A DNA stretch of 64,000 nucleotides, taken from positions 1,488,001-1,552,000 of the forward strand of contig JAPYXD010000704.1 in assembly GCA_030998225.1 (NCBI GenBank), written 5' to 3'. Positions 45,625 to 57,413 of the stretch are shown here, piece by piece. The translations under genes and the position numbers were made by a program. The notes below the pieces were generated by a model. That model saw nothing but the letters and a program-made list of their open reading frames with translations, searched no databases and was not told the DNA's origin. The stretch's first letter is position 1; each line of letters opens with the position of its first letter. This DNA comes from Diplolepis rosae. Its lineage: Eukaryota > Arthropoda > Insecta > Hymenoptera > Diplolepididae.

Positions 45625-46394
45625 TATTATTATAAAAATTTCTTTTATTCTAAAAAAATGAGGAATTTTGAATTACTTTGAATCATCTGAGAAAATATTT
45701 GTTAGTAAATTTATTGCCTGTAGAAAAAGAAAGGGAAAAGTGTTTTTAATAATTTACAAATTAGCTTGCAGTCTCATGAATAACCTCCTCATGAAAATTT
45801 TAATAAATTCATATCCTCACTCCAAAGTTGTTTTGAATTCTAGACCTCTGCAAGTATTAATCCATGACTATACTCAGCCCACTACTCTCGTTACTAGCTG
45901 TGCTTATAAAAGCTCGCAGGTGTGCTCTGGACTTTCATACAAAGGGCCGTCTCAAGCAAGCGGTGCACAGTAAATTCCCATTACCTACATACATTTGAAA
46001 TTCATTGCAACCTAGGATAGCGGTTTTCTTTTCTCCACAGCATTATAGTAAGTGTAGCAATGTTAACCATCCACCAATTTTCTCGAATTACCAACTTTCA
46101 GATAATTGATCATAATATACTTTTTGATTTTGAGAAATATTTATTCTCATAGTAAGTATGTGATTTTACAATATAATATCATCAAAATATTGAACCAATA
46201 ATAGTTGTAGTTTGTAGTTGCAGTTTCAGAAAAATATGTCGAGCAAGTATATTAACAACTGTTTGGATTTATTTGAAACGTTTTATGAGTCCAATATGGT
46301 CGACGGATTTTACAAAAACTTGTGCTTTGGTGTGTTTTTATAGTTTTTCGGTATAAAAAGAGCTATTAAATGACTTACGGAGGTGGGTTAAGAA
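45625..46394. other. Intergenic, nothing recognised
   Basis: AT-rich; the plus frame at 45668-45973 has no known domain. Confidence 0.35.
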
Positions 46395-46838
46395 GTGTTG
46401 ACACTAACATAGAAACGATTTTTGTTTTCGTGAAACTCACTTCTATTTTTTGACGTAATTGCTTTTCAAAATAGGCATCTACGAATTCTATGATTTCCTC
46501 GTTAGAACAAAACCTTTTCCCTCTAAACTAAACTTTAAGTTCAGGAAACAAAAAAAAGTCCTTGGGGCTAGATCTGATGAATCAGGATGGTAATCAATCA
46601 GATCAAACTGCAATTCGTTAACTTTGGCCACGACAATCGTTGAAATGTGAGACAGTACGTTGTCTTGATGGAACAAAACTTTCTTCTTGATCAAATACAG
46701 CCGTTTTTTTGCAATTTTTGCCTTCATTTGGCCAACTAATGGTGCGTAGTACTTTCCCGTTGTTGTTTTACCTTTTTTAAGGTAATCACATAACACAATG
46801 CCATGACTATCCCAAAAAAATTCGCCATCACGTTTCAC
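46395..46838 (-). pseudogene. mariner transposase, C-terminal part
   Basis: The frame from 46838 reads EFFWDSHGIVLCDYLKKGKT, then KKKVLFHQDNVLSHIS with a catalytic Asp, and DLIDYHPDSSDLAPRTFF with the last catalytic Asp (DLAP motif), the order in mariner DD34D transposases. It then slips frame near 46488, after which the tail ends. HQDNVLSH replaces the usual HQDNAPxH, and PDSSDLAPRTF the usual PYSPDLAPSDF. No terminal repeats were found. Confidence 0.85.
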
Positions 46839-46879
46839 TTAAATCGTTCGACTAAAGCCTTGCAAACGTCAATTCGAAC

Positions 46880-48849
46880 ACATTTTTGGTTCAAAGTGAG
46901 CAATATATTTTCCGAAAAAGGGCCCACCAAGAAATTTTGACACAGGGCCTATTCTGGGCTAGCTACGCCACTTCGCAGGTGTATTGCCTTTTAAATGCAA
47001 GTATTCAATTACAGCACAATATTCAATGTATTCTCCTAGAATTAAGGGAAACATTTCATATATACTCAAACTGTTGTTAAAATACTTGTCCTCCATCTTT
47101 ATTTGAAGTTATTAAAATATCCTAACCTAATGGAGCAAATCTCACATCAAATTCTGTGTCACGACAAAATTTCCGCACGGGAATATGTTGATTCTTTTTT
47201 AGAAATTTTAATAAGTTATTGACAATTGAAAGACAATTTATAAGAATAACTACGACTACTATTGTTACAATATTTTATAATATTTTATTGTAAAACCACA
47301 TTCTTTTCATGAGAATTGTCATTTGATTATAAAAAAAGATTTTCGTCTCATATTTTTTTACCATTTTAATACGTATGTGAAAATAAAGAAATCAAATTTT
47401 TCTCCGATATATAACATTATTAATTGCTAATCACTTAAATTATTTACAAGTATATCAAAAGATAAGAGAGTGTGAGAGAGAGAGAAACAAAAACCAATAA
47501 TTGATTTGATTTAGGTTCAAGTTTCTGTTCTTTGGTTTATTGCCCAATTTGATCAATTTTCTAGATAATAAAGACCCAACGAGCTCTTCGCCACATGAGT
47601 TAATGAATCAAACAAGCCAGGATGAAATCTGTCGAATCGATGGGAGAAATACGAATTCCCCACTTCCGCCCCTCACACTTTCCATACAACCGAGCGAAAC
47701 GAATGGAGGGAAATTTAATTTACTGAAAGATCTCTAAAAAAAGGAATAAACATAAATTAATTCTATTATATACATATTTGGATTCTATGTAAAACTAGAG
47801 TTGCAACAAAATTATTAAGAAGAAGGATCAACACTTTTATTGGATATTTTAAAATATAATATATTGCAGTTTATGGTACTACGTGAAAAGTATCTCAAAA
47901 CGCTATTTTGAATGGCTGTTTGAATTTCTGGAAAATGAAATAATATCTGATTTATGAAAAATAAAATATGCTTAACTCAAGAGCATAATTAGTTGTCTCT
48001 ATTCAACAGGGAAATTGACTTTATTTAAGTAATTTTTTCTTGACCCAAAAAAGCATTTCATTCCTTTACTTTTTGAGTAAGAGTATTTTACCGAAATAAA
48101 AATTTAATCTTTCAAAGTTAAATGTTGTCTTCCCCTGACACATTATTTCTACTTATATGGGATAGATAAGATGAAATAAATGTCTTACTTTGCCGAGTAC
48201 TTTTTATTTAACATAATAAAATATTTGCTGAAGCTAAAAGTTCAAATAGAACAATTTATTAATACTTCGTGGTAAAAAGAATTAAAAGTTTTATAAACAA
48301 GAGACATTCAGGAAATACAGATCTTTCAAACTTGAATATTATCCGCATATTGTTATTTCAAAAACTCGGGCAGGAAGGTCAACCAGAAAAGTAGTTCTGC
48401 TAACTAATAAAGTAGAAGTAGCATATTTTACGAGTGTAAGTAGTATTATTTTCAGTCTAATTTAAAAATCTCGAATTTTTGTCGGTGCAGTTGTTTCAAA
48501 TCATACTTACTACAAACTCAGTCAAAATCAACTTATTGCTAAATTAGAATTCGATCACTGTTCAAAAGTAGTAAAAACTGCTAATTTAAATAAAAAGGAT
48601 TAAGGACAGGGATTAACCAAATCACAAAATTACTTCATTATATTATATTTTCTAAATTTTCAAAAAAATATTTCTTGTACAAAGAAATTTTTCTCTCACA
48701 AATATATTTATAAATTTGTTTACGTGGTCCGGTTGTCCATGGCTTTAAGGAATAAAATAAATATTTTGTCATGATTAGAATTTTTTCAATTATGCAAATA
48801 CATACCATACAATATTCTCTAATTCAAATATTTTGAGTAGAAAAATTCC
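46880..48849. other. Intergenic, nothing recognised
   Basis: AT-rich; includes a short (GA)-rich run at 47466-47486. Open frames at 46886-47080 and 47540-47737 are unassigned. Confidence 0.4.
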
Positions 48850-49668
48850 CTCCCCTTGGACTGGGACCTTGACGAAGTTCTTCTCTTGGCTATGCCAAAA
48901 AAGGACGGGTGGGGAGGCTTAGCAGAAGGCCCTCGGGCTATGGAGGTTGTAGTGTCCCGATGAATCGGTCAACAAACGCAGGGGGCTCTATAGACGGGCA
49001 TCTTCCCAATGGGTCAAGGGTGCCCTATAAACGGGTCTATCCCAGGTTGAAAGCGGGGGACGCTATAGACGCGTCTATCCCCATGCATGAAGAAGGATGT
49101 ATGCCCCAGGCGGCGGCGCTGAGTATGAGTCTGCGAGTGCCTGCGAGGAAGGAGTGAACTGAATGAATGTGAGCGCGGCATGACTGTGATATGTGTCCTT
49201 CGAATGTAAGAGAAGACTCTATAGACGGGCTCTCTCTTGAGTGAGGCAAAGAGCAAATTGGTGTATGGAATCTCCTGGGGGACACTGCAAAGCCTCCGCA
49301 GTCTGTGACTAAAAACAGCCCATACGATCGTTTCCGTATGGCATTCCACTGGGAGTGCTTCGTCACCGAGTGGCGTCTTCCCCAGCCCACGAGGAGGCGA
49401 GGCTGCTGTGAGCCTAGCTCTGCCGAGGTGGTGTGCCATGCGGGATCAGAAACCAGCCCCTTCGGGATCTTGATCAGGTAGTGCGTATTGAACACATGTG
49501 TCGGAGCGTGTGTTGTTTCGAGCGAGTCCGATCTGTCCGTGTATTCCGCGACCGGCTAAGCGGAGGTTGGGCCGCAGGGAACTGGGGTAGGACTTCGGTC
49601 CGAGGGTACACCCGTTCTCAACTATTCCGACCTGCTTCTCCACGCACGATACGCTGGTAAAAAGATTT

Positions 49669-52648
49669 ATGGATGTAATTGGCAAAAAGATGGGAAAAAT
49701 GAACTCGGATTCTTCTCCAGGAGCTGAGGGGTGCACAGTGGGACAGAATCCCAAATTTCTGGCCAAAACCTCGAAAATCAAAAATCATTATTCGAGGTTG
49801 TGCATTCCAAAATTTGATATAGAGGGTATTAGTGTATAAGACTGCAGAAAATTAGGTAGCTACAATGAATGCTCACTTGTTTACGACAGCTGAAAGTTGT
49901 TGTTTTCCGAGCGCTCGCGAAAAACAGCATTTGACGTTAATTCAAGCGCCTCGATTAAAAATTGTGTATCTTGTATCCGGAGTGTCTAATATTCATTTAT
50001 CAACATGGAAAATGATTATCAAGGTACGTAGTAATATTCATATACGTGGCACTTGTATATCTGATCCCACGAAATAGTTGTGAACCCGCGAGATCCCGCC
50101 GAGCTAGAAAGTGTTTTAAATTCCAAAAAGTATATATTTTATAAATGCGAAGGCAAATCTTCTACTTTTTTCCCCCCTTTTTTTTTAAATAGAATTTTTC
50201 TGACGTCATGACGTGTCAAGCCTGGCTCTCGTCTAATGCTCGCATTTATAAAAACACAGTCATTTGTAAAAAAGCATATGCATGGTATCGTGTTCAAAAG
50301 AATGAAGTTTTTATCAGGCGTAACACCAGATTTTGTAATTCAACATTATTTTTTCATACTATTCACAGTCAGAAAACATTAATTTTATGATCGTGTGGGT
50401 TTTTTTGTATCGATTAATAGCATTTCACACTTCATTTTTTAGGATCGAGTACTGCCGAAGTGACTTTGCGTCGTTCAAAAATTTTTTCTTTAATAAAAGA
50501 AAATTTAACCACGGACCTTGACAGCCTAGTTTTTACTATAGAAAAATCTCTAACTGCCGAAAGATAGAACATTGTGACGATTTGTCCGGAATTAAAAATT
50601 ACTTTGAGAAAAGTGCTTTCAAAAATGAAACAAAAATGGAAAGAAGCTCATTACATGGTGGTCCGATTTAAAGAAAAAAATAGGCAATGGCTTGATGATT
50701 TTACCACGCTAATGGTAATAACTGCAGTTTATTGGATTAATGTTCTTATGATATTCACTGTGATTTCTGCACACGGATACGTTTTTTATTTATTTCTTAT
50801 AGTGAGGATTTCATTTAATTCGAGTGAAAAGCCTGCAAATTACGTTAAAGTGAAAATTTCACTCCTAATGAGTGACATGTAATACATTTTACAGTGATTA
50901 TTTGTTCTAAAAATGGAAGTTAATATTCACCCTCTTTTTAAAAGAAATATTCTCTAGAAACGATTGAAATTTCACTCATTTGGAGTAGACTTTTCTTTTG
51001 AGCTTGATGTGCAGGATTTTCATTCAAATAAAGTGAAATTCAGTTCAAAGAAATGTAAATAGTAGATTTATACAAAATTTATGTAAAATTTGCGGAAACA
51101 GTTTACATGAATTTTTAGCCAAACTGTTCACGTCGAAAATTTCATTGATTACATAAACATTAATGTTAACTGTTCATAGCCGCTATATTGTTTTTGAAAA
51201 ATCTAACTTTAAATTTGAAATCAACAGCCCCAGAAACCCACTTACATTAAGTTTCATTCGAATCTGACAGAAATTTTCAAAAGGTGTCCGCCATTTTGTA
51301 GCCGCCATTTTGTTTTTGGAAAATCTGACTTCAAATTTGAAATCAGCGACCCCGAAAACCCCCGAGTGTGGAATCTTACTACAAAATAATTGAGGTTTAA
51401 TGTTTTGGCCAGAAATTTGGGATTCTGTCCCACTGTGGGGTGGAAGGAAGTCCTTCAGTTCCTGAGGGAGCAAAGTGAAAAAATGGAGGTATTACCCATG
51501 GCTCCCAGCGTTATCCAGCACGGTACGCTGAGAAATAACCCTGGTGACGTGAAGGACAGCGTGAACGAGGCTACAGAAGTGTTGAGCGGAATGCTTAACA
51601 CCCATAAATGCATTCTAGAAAGCGCGGCCACCAGAGGCCAGACCCCACAAAAGGATGGGGAATGGCAGCTGGTGGAAAAGAAGAAAAAGGAAAAAAAGAA
51701 AAGAAGAAGAAAGATGTTCCCGTGCCCTCTGCGCAGGAACCTAAAGCAAAGGGGAAGACGCCGCGGCGCTCTCCAATTGCCAGGTCGGGCGACGCTATCA
51801 GGGTGTCGGTGAAGGTCAGTGAGTCCTACGCCGGGAGGAGATCTTTGGTCTCGAAGAGAACCCTCGAAATTAGGGACCTCGACGAGACCTTCACAATGGA
51901 AGAGGTTGTTGCCGCGCTGTACATTGCGTGGGGCAAGCCAGAAATCGGGGACCAGTGCAGGCTGCACAAGCGCTATGGCGGTGTGCAGACTGCAGTGGTC
52001 CGTTTAACTGAGGTGGACGCTCGGAGCTTGCTCGGGCTTGGTAAGCTGTGGGTGGGGTGGGTGAACTGCAGCGTCCACGAGCATCTCGAGGTAGCCCGAT
52101 GCTTCAGGTGCCAGGAATATGGCCATGTGTCGCGCGGCTGCACGCTTCCAGGCAGGAAGGATGCCTGCTGGAGGTGCGGGAGCGCGTCGCACGTAGCAAA
52201 GGAGTGCAAGGCTCCTCCGAGGTGCCACTTATTGGTGGAGGAAAGGAAGGAGACCTTTCAGTTCCATAAGCAGCTCACCTGCTTAACCAATCTGCAGGAA
52301 ATCGCTCGCGCGAAGGAGGTCATCCGTAAGGATGGAAGGTGCAGACTCGTCGAGAAATGTCAGACAAGATGGCTCACCACCTTGCTGGATAGAAAGCACG
52401 GTCAAGTCGGCTTTTACCTGGCGCAAGCGCTTTCAGGCCATGGCTGCTTTAATGGGTACCTGAAGCGCTTCAAGAAGAGAGACGACGAGTCGTGTAGCTA
52501 CTGCGGATCCCTTGTGGACAATGAAAAGCACACATTCTTTGTCTGTGCCAGGTGGGGCGCGGAAAGGGTGGCTGTCGGTCGGGCAGTGGGCGCACAACTC
52601 ACTCCTAACACGATGGTCTCTCTCATGCTCCAGTCTGAACAGATATAG
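49669..52648 (+). pseudogene. LINE copy 3 ORF1-ORF2 fusion, interrupted
   Basis: The ATG at 49669 opens MDVIGKKMGKMNSD and SSPGAEG, is interrupted by the element at 49734, and resumes at 51438 with GWKEVLQFLREQSEKM. A frame change near 51700 leads to the frame 51608-52648: ARSGDAIRVSVK, a deletion of about 60 residues relative to copies 1 and 2, then knuckles CFRCQEYGHVSRGC and CWRCGSASHVAKEC. Directly after the third knuckle start, PPRC, the frame passes into the ORF2 C-terminal domain (ARAKEVIRKDGRC, TRWLTTLLDR) with the C-x2-C-x8-H-x4-C finger CSYCGSLVDNEKHTFFVC. The join keeps the frame open. Confidence 0.85.
49734..51437. mobile_element. 1704-bp DNA transposon with Transib-like ends
   Basis: Inverted ends of 36 bp beginning CACAGTGGGACAGAATCCCA, with a perfect 5-bp GC-rich duplication GGGTG (49729-49733, 51438-51442). 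Removing the element and one GGGTG restores the LINE ORF1 frame across GAEGWKE. A CACAGTG start with a 5-bp GC-rich duplication is the pattern of Transib, the relative of RAG1. Inside, frames at 49865-50077 and 50574-50882 show no RAG1-like catalytic motif, so it is probably non-autonomous. A 121-bp-spaced duplication with CAAATTTGAAATCA lies at 51179-51365. Confidence 0.88.
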
Positions 52649-52890
52649 ATGTTTATCGAGTCACTCGTCACCCTGGTGATGAAGACTAAGGAGCTCGATG
52701 GGCGTGCAGAGCGCGGCAACAACGAGGGCCAGTAGAAATCGCATCGGAGCCTGCACCCGCGGTTCTGCGTCTTGGGCGGACTTGGCTGTCCGCGTTGATC
52801 GGGGGAGGAATCTTTTTATTCCTCCCCTGGTTGGCGTGGCTAGTCCGGGGCGAACGGATGAACGAAGAGTCGTACGCGACTGGAAACAGC

Positions 52891-52930
52891 CGCCCGCGAA
52901 GTTTAATGCCGAAAGAGGGTTCCGCGGGCG
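52891..52930 (+). other. Conserved RNA hairpin in LINE 3' UTR
   Basis: An 8-bp perfect stem CGCCCGCG/CGCGGGCG encloses a 24-base loop containing AAGTTTAATGCCGAAAG. The fragment at 33391-33434 forms the same hairpin with one compensatory pair change (G-C to A-T) and one wobble (C-G to T-G), with a conserved loop. Such structures serve as the recognition site for the reverse transcriptase in R1/R2-type LINEs; that role is inferred. Confidence 0.6.
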
Positions 52931-53085
52931 ATGTATTGGTTCGAGAGAGGGAGTTATATGGCCTAGACCCGTCCTAGGAAAGTTCTGTACAACGTCTATA
53001 AAAGATTCCGCCATTTTTCTCCTCACCAAAAAACAAAAAAAAAACAAAATACATCATCGCAAGGCATAATTTAAATTATTCTTGG

Positions 53086-53797
53086 CCGTGTCAGCTCAAG
53101 TAGAAACATATGTTGTGGTCAGACAAGGTATTTAAAATTCGGGATTGTGATTCTACATTTGGTGTTATTTAGTGTTTATTGAATTTTCGAAGTTATTTTA
53201 ATTATTGTACGTCCTATTTCAATGGCAACATGTTTACCATTTTGATTTAGCTATTATCTATCCGAATAATTCACAATCAAAATAAAATTAGGAAAATAAA
53301 CAACTTTTTACTTCATATTCTTCGCTAAAATTAATAAAGAAATGTGTTTATATGCAATTTTTGACTCTTAAATATCCCGGAAACGGTAGAATATATCAAA
53401 AATGGGTAGAGGAGCTTTTTGTAGACAAAATAAGGCAAAATTAAGTCTTATTTCAAGATTTACGAACCTCACACCAAATAAAAATTACATGAATTAACAA
53501 CACTGTTCGAGTTACGATTCTTACGAAGACATATTTTTCCTAAAATCAAATCATAGAATAAAGTGTTTAGCTAACATTAAATATAATAAGATATAAAAAG
53601 ATATATCTTCATTTAAATAGTGAAAAATACTTGAAAATCAATAAATCCAATTTCGCTAAAACAGCAATATTCACTTTTACGGTACCAGACGAACAATTGA
53701 CTACAATTAGAATTTTGATTCCCATTTCAACTAAATCTTTTGTTAATTAAAGTATAAAAACTATACTCTATTTAGTGAAGAAAGTAACTTTTCTTAT
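53086..53797. other. Intergenic, nothing recognised
   Basis: AT-rich spacer between LINE copy 3 and the Kolobok-like element. Confidence 0.4.
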
Positions 53798-53801
53798 TTA
53801 A

Positions 53802-55088
53802 GGCGGTATTCTAGTCTAGAATTTTGAAAAAATCGATTTTTTTTCTTTCCCATATTTTTAAAGAATAGACCTTTAAGAATATTTCCTCCAAAGGAATTTT
53901 AAAAACATTTAATTATTTACGGAGTTATAGCTATTTTAGTGATGCAGCGCGCGAACCGGTCACATGTATTGTCCACCTGGTTCATCAAGCTGGTGTAAGT
54001 GGCAAAAAGCAGCGTCTGAGGGTACATTAGATGACTTTGTTCACAAAAACCCCCCTCTGAATGACAAAATATTAGAAGCAATCAAGCCGATATACGAATG
54101 TTTATCCGATGAAAATTTGCTGCACCGTTGTTTGGGCTGGGAAACCCAAAATAACAATGAATCGCTGAATTCATTGATTTGGACTTTTGCGCCGAAACAC
54201 ATTCATGCAGGAAAGAAGACAATTGAAATTGCAAATTATTTAGCAGTTTGCATTTTCATTGAAGGCTTTTTACGAATTTTGAAAATAATGGGCGTCATGG
54301 GAATTACAATTGGTCCAGAAGCCCATGCGTTCGGTAGCAAACGGGACGAAACTCGGAACTCGGATACGCCGCTCCGAAGTACGAGCTTCTGATGTTTCTA
54401 AGGAAGCTAGAACTGCTCGTCTAGCAGAAAGAAACGAAAAAGAAGATCTATTTGAACAAGAGAAAGGTCCAATGTATGGGGCAGGAATCGCCGATTAACG
54501 AAATGTGAGTAAAAACTGCCTGCAACTTTTTTCAAATCTTTTAACGCGTTTTTCTCGAAACTACTTTTTCCAACACGTTTGACATGATTTCTCAAGTTCT
54601 AATGAACCGATTAACTTGAAATTTAGCGTGGTCCTTCTTTATATATTCCTCTATCGTTCGAACTAGGATTCTGTGAAAATTTTGATTTTTACTATTTTTA
54701 AAAAATTTTAAACTTTGTAAAAAACAGGGCAAAAGCAAACTTTTTTTTCAAACAGTCGCCATTTTGTGAAAAAATTTTTTTTGTTTTTTTCCCTAGTTCA
54801 GGCGATAGCGATATTCTTACTCATTAAGAATCTATTTTATTTATTTTTTTTAGATCACCAGAAGGGTTGGAATCGTGTCAATATGGACGCACCCTTTTTT
54901 TCACCCCCGCCATTTCACCAGCCTGTAACTTTGTCAATTTTCAAATTTTTTTAATTTTTAATTTTTTTTGTATTGTTAAAATATTAATAAATATCTCATA
55001 AAAAAATGGATGGTAAAAATATTTTTAGTTTTTTTTTATAGAATTTAAAAAACACCCAAAATTTGTAACTCTAGACTAGAATACCCCC
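53802..55088 (+). mobile_element. Kolobok-like DNA transposon, internally deleted
   Basis: Inverted ends share GGTATTCTAGTCTAGA (left begins GGCGG, right begins GGGGG in complement) with a perfect TTAA on each side (53798-53801, 55089-55092). TTAA duplication, GG-starting ends, and the enclosed transposase fragment together fit Kolobok better than piggyBac, whose ends start with C. Confidence 0.78.
53955..54498 (+). pseudogene. Kolobok/Mutator-like transposase, C-terminal part
   Basis: The frame reads GHMYCPPGSSSWCKWQKAAS, then ILEAIKPIYECLSDENLLHR and NNNESLNSLIWTFAPKHI, motifs of the insect transposase family annotated as Mutator-like transposase domain. A frameshift near 54340-54390 moves to a second frame that gives RSEVRASDVSKEARTARL and the terminal GPMYGAGIAD before the stop at 54498. 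The N-terminal half with the first catalytic residues is deleted. Confidence 0.75.
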
Positions 55089-55092
55089 TTAA

Positions 55093-55668
55093 GAATCTCC
55101 TGACAAATTCCGTTTTAGTCGAGCAGTTTATATAATGTAACTAAAAGTTTTACATAATCTATTATAGTTATATAGATTTTTCAAGTTCAATAAGTTCTTG
55201 ATTCGCTTGATCCCCTAGTCAATTTTTTTCCCGTGTATAATCCATTGAAACATCTGAACATTATGAAACTTGTAAATTTATTTATTGTACATAAAAATTA
55301 TTTATCATTGTTGTCAAATGAAAAATGTCTTAGGTAATAAATTACCAATGACAACAATGACAAATAATTTTAATGTAAACAAGTTTAGAAGTTTCAATGG
55401 ATTTTTTTACTTTAAATTCAGAATTCTTTTGAGAATAATTCTCCTAATGCTGATAGTAAATTGCTCGAAACATTCGAAGATATACTGAGGTTATCATCTT
55501 CCTTATAGTGTCGATTTCTTTCACATTATTCTCGAATATAAAATATTGTTAATTAATTCTCACCAATTACACATTGATTGAAAATTTAAAATTTTTATTT
55601 TAATTTCATTAAAAAGGTATGATGCTTTTATAAAAACTTCAACTAATTTAGTAGAATTTTTATTCAAT
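55093..55668. other. Intergenic, nothing recognised
   Basis: AT-rich spacer; frame 55285-55488 is unassigned. Confidence 0.35.
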
Positions 55669-55670
55669 TA

Positions 55671-56817
55671 GGGTAAGTGTGCCAATTACTGCGGATCGAA
55701 AATCAAGACGGCTTTTAAAGTTAAAAAAAAAAGATTTTGAGATAAAAAAGTCGTCACGAATTAATTTTTAAAGCAGTATTTGGTATTAAGTAAGTAGCAT
55801 GCAGTCCTTAAACCCTGAAAAGAAACCAGATTTACTTAGAAAATGCGAATCTAAAAAAAATGTTCCATGTAGGTATTACTGCGGGTTTGCATGAATTACT
55901 GCGCACCAATTACTGTGGAAACCCCAATTTCTGCGCGCGTAATACTGCGATATTATTTTGAGTGAACTTACAATTAATTTAGGAGTGTTTAAAATTTTAT
56001 TTAATCTCAATTATAAAAAGTAAACACGACGAAGCATTCGTAACAAATTAAGATTAATAATTTTATTAATTTTATTTAATTTAACTTAAAATTATATCAC
56101 TTGAGTTCCTCTTGCATCTTTAGCAACGATTAAGGAGTGTTGAACATTTTATTTAAACTAAATTATAAAAAGTGAACATAAAGCATTTTTAACAAATTAA
56201 GATTAAATAATATTATAACTCTTATTTAATTTACCTTAAAATTATATTACTTGACTTCCCCTTGCCTCATTAGCAACGATTTTGGAATTTTCAACATTTT
56301 GTTTAATCTCAATTATAAAAAGTAAGCATAACGAAGCATTTGTAATAGATTGAAAGGTTATGCAGTACCGCCTGACAGATCGCAGTAATTCATACACCTA
56401 TGAAAATCATGTACCAAATACTGTTTTGGTAAAAAAATGATTAAAAAACGTATTTTTTGTTATTTTGCATAAATATTTTAAAAAATAAAATATTTACTTT
56501 GCAGAAAGTAATATCAGAATAAATATTTTATTTTCAGAAACGGAATTATAACAAGTTTTTCAGAACGTGTTCATGGCCTGTCAACAAATCTAAGCATTAA
56601 AACTATGGGAATCGGGAATATGAGAGTTTCAAATTGAAATCAATTAGCTACAAATATCGTAACTATTGATAATTCGTTGATACTTATTATGCTTGGATTA
56701 GAAATTGATTGTTTTTAGTTGTTCTGTAGCGTTATATATCTTTAAAACATTGTATATCATTAGTTTTATTTGAAACCGCAGTAACTGGGGCATCCACAGT
56801 AATACCCACACTTACCC
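55671..56817. mobile_element. Non-coding TA-flanked DNA transposon, copy 2
   Basis: Inverted copy of 7859-9036 over the whole length, with the same ends (GGGTAAGTGTGCC at the left, CACACTTACCC at the right) and TA duplications at 55669-55670 and 56818-56819. The CGCAGTAATT-box cluster is conserved at about 55865-55955. Identity to copy 1 is high, so the family was recently active. Confidence 0.9.
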
Positions 56818-57366
56818 TATCACTATTGAATGAATCGTTCACCAAAAATAAATGAATTTTCATCAAAAGTGAATAAATTTCCAGATAAAACAAATAAGTT
56901 TTGGAGTGAAGGTAGAGAAGAGTGGCTATCAGTGGGACGGGTAAATTTCAAACTCTTAAGGGGACAGTCCCCTTAAGAGGTCTCAAAAAATCGTTTTTTT
57001 TTCTGCCTAATCGATTAGGCAACTATTCAAGATTATGTGTGTAAAATTTTAGCTCGAAATTCGAAGTATTTCGGGAGATACACGGAAATTCAGTCGGTCA
57101 CGTACATTACGTACGTACGTACATTACGAAATCTAAAGCGCGTTTTCTCAAAACCATGTTTTTACACTTTGCGGGAAAGATAACTAAAAAAGTTCTTAAC
57201 AGATTTTCTTAAACAAAAGTATTTTTTATTCAGTATGGATTCGCTACGAATTTTAAAAATCCGATTTTTAATATCTTTAGAACAGGAATTATATCGACCC
57301 TCAATAACAATATTTGTAATGTTAGATAATTGGCTTTAGGGTCCATAAATGAAAAAAACAGTAGTT

Positions 57367-57413
57367 TCAATCAAACGTTTCGACTCTGATTGGAGTCCTC
57401 ATCAGTGATCTTT
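57367..57413 (-). ncRNA. Hammerhead-ribozyme-like motif, left copy
   Basis: On the minus strand this reads identically to 60257-60300, in mirror position near the outer end of the left arm. Confidence 0.6.

Larger units (their letters stand above)
48850..53085 (+). mobile_element. R1-like LINE copy 3, internally deleted
   Basis: A diverged relative of copies 1 and 2: 5' leader with repeated CTATAGACG phrases, ORF1 start, an interrupting element at 49734-51437, the ORF1 knuckles, a direct join to the ORF2 C-terminus, and a 3' UTR ending in an A-rich run at about 53025-53050. Endonuclease and RT are entirely missing. This is the only copy with a natural 3' end. Confidence 0.85.
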
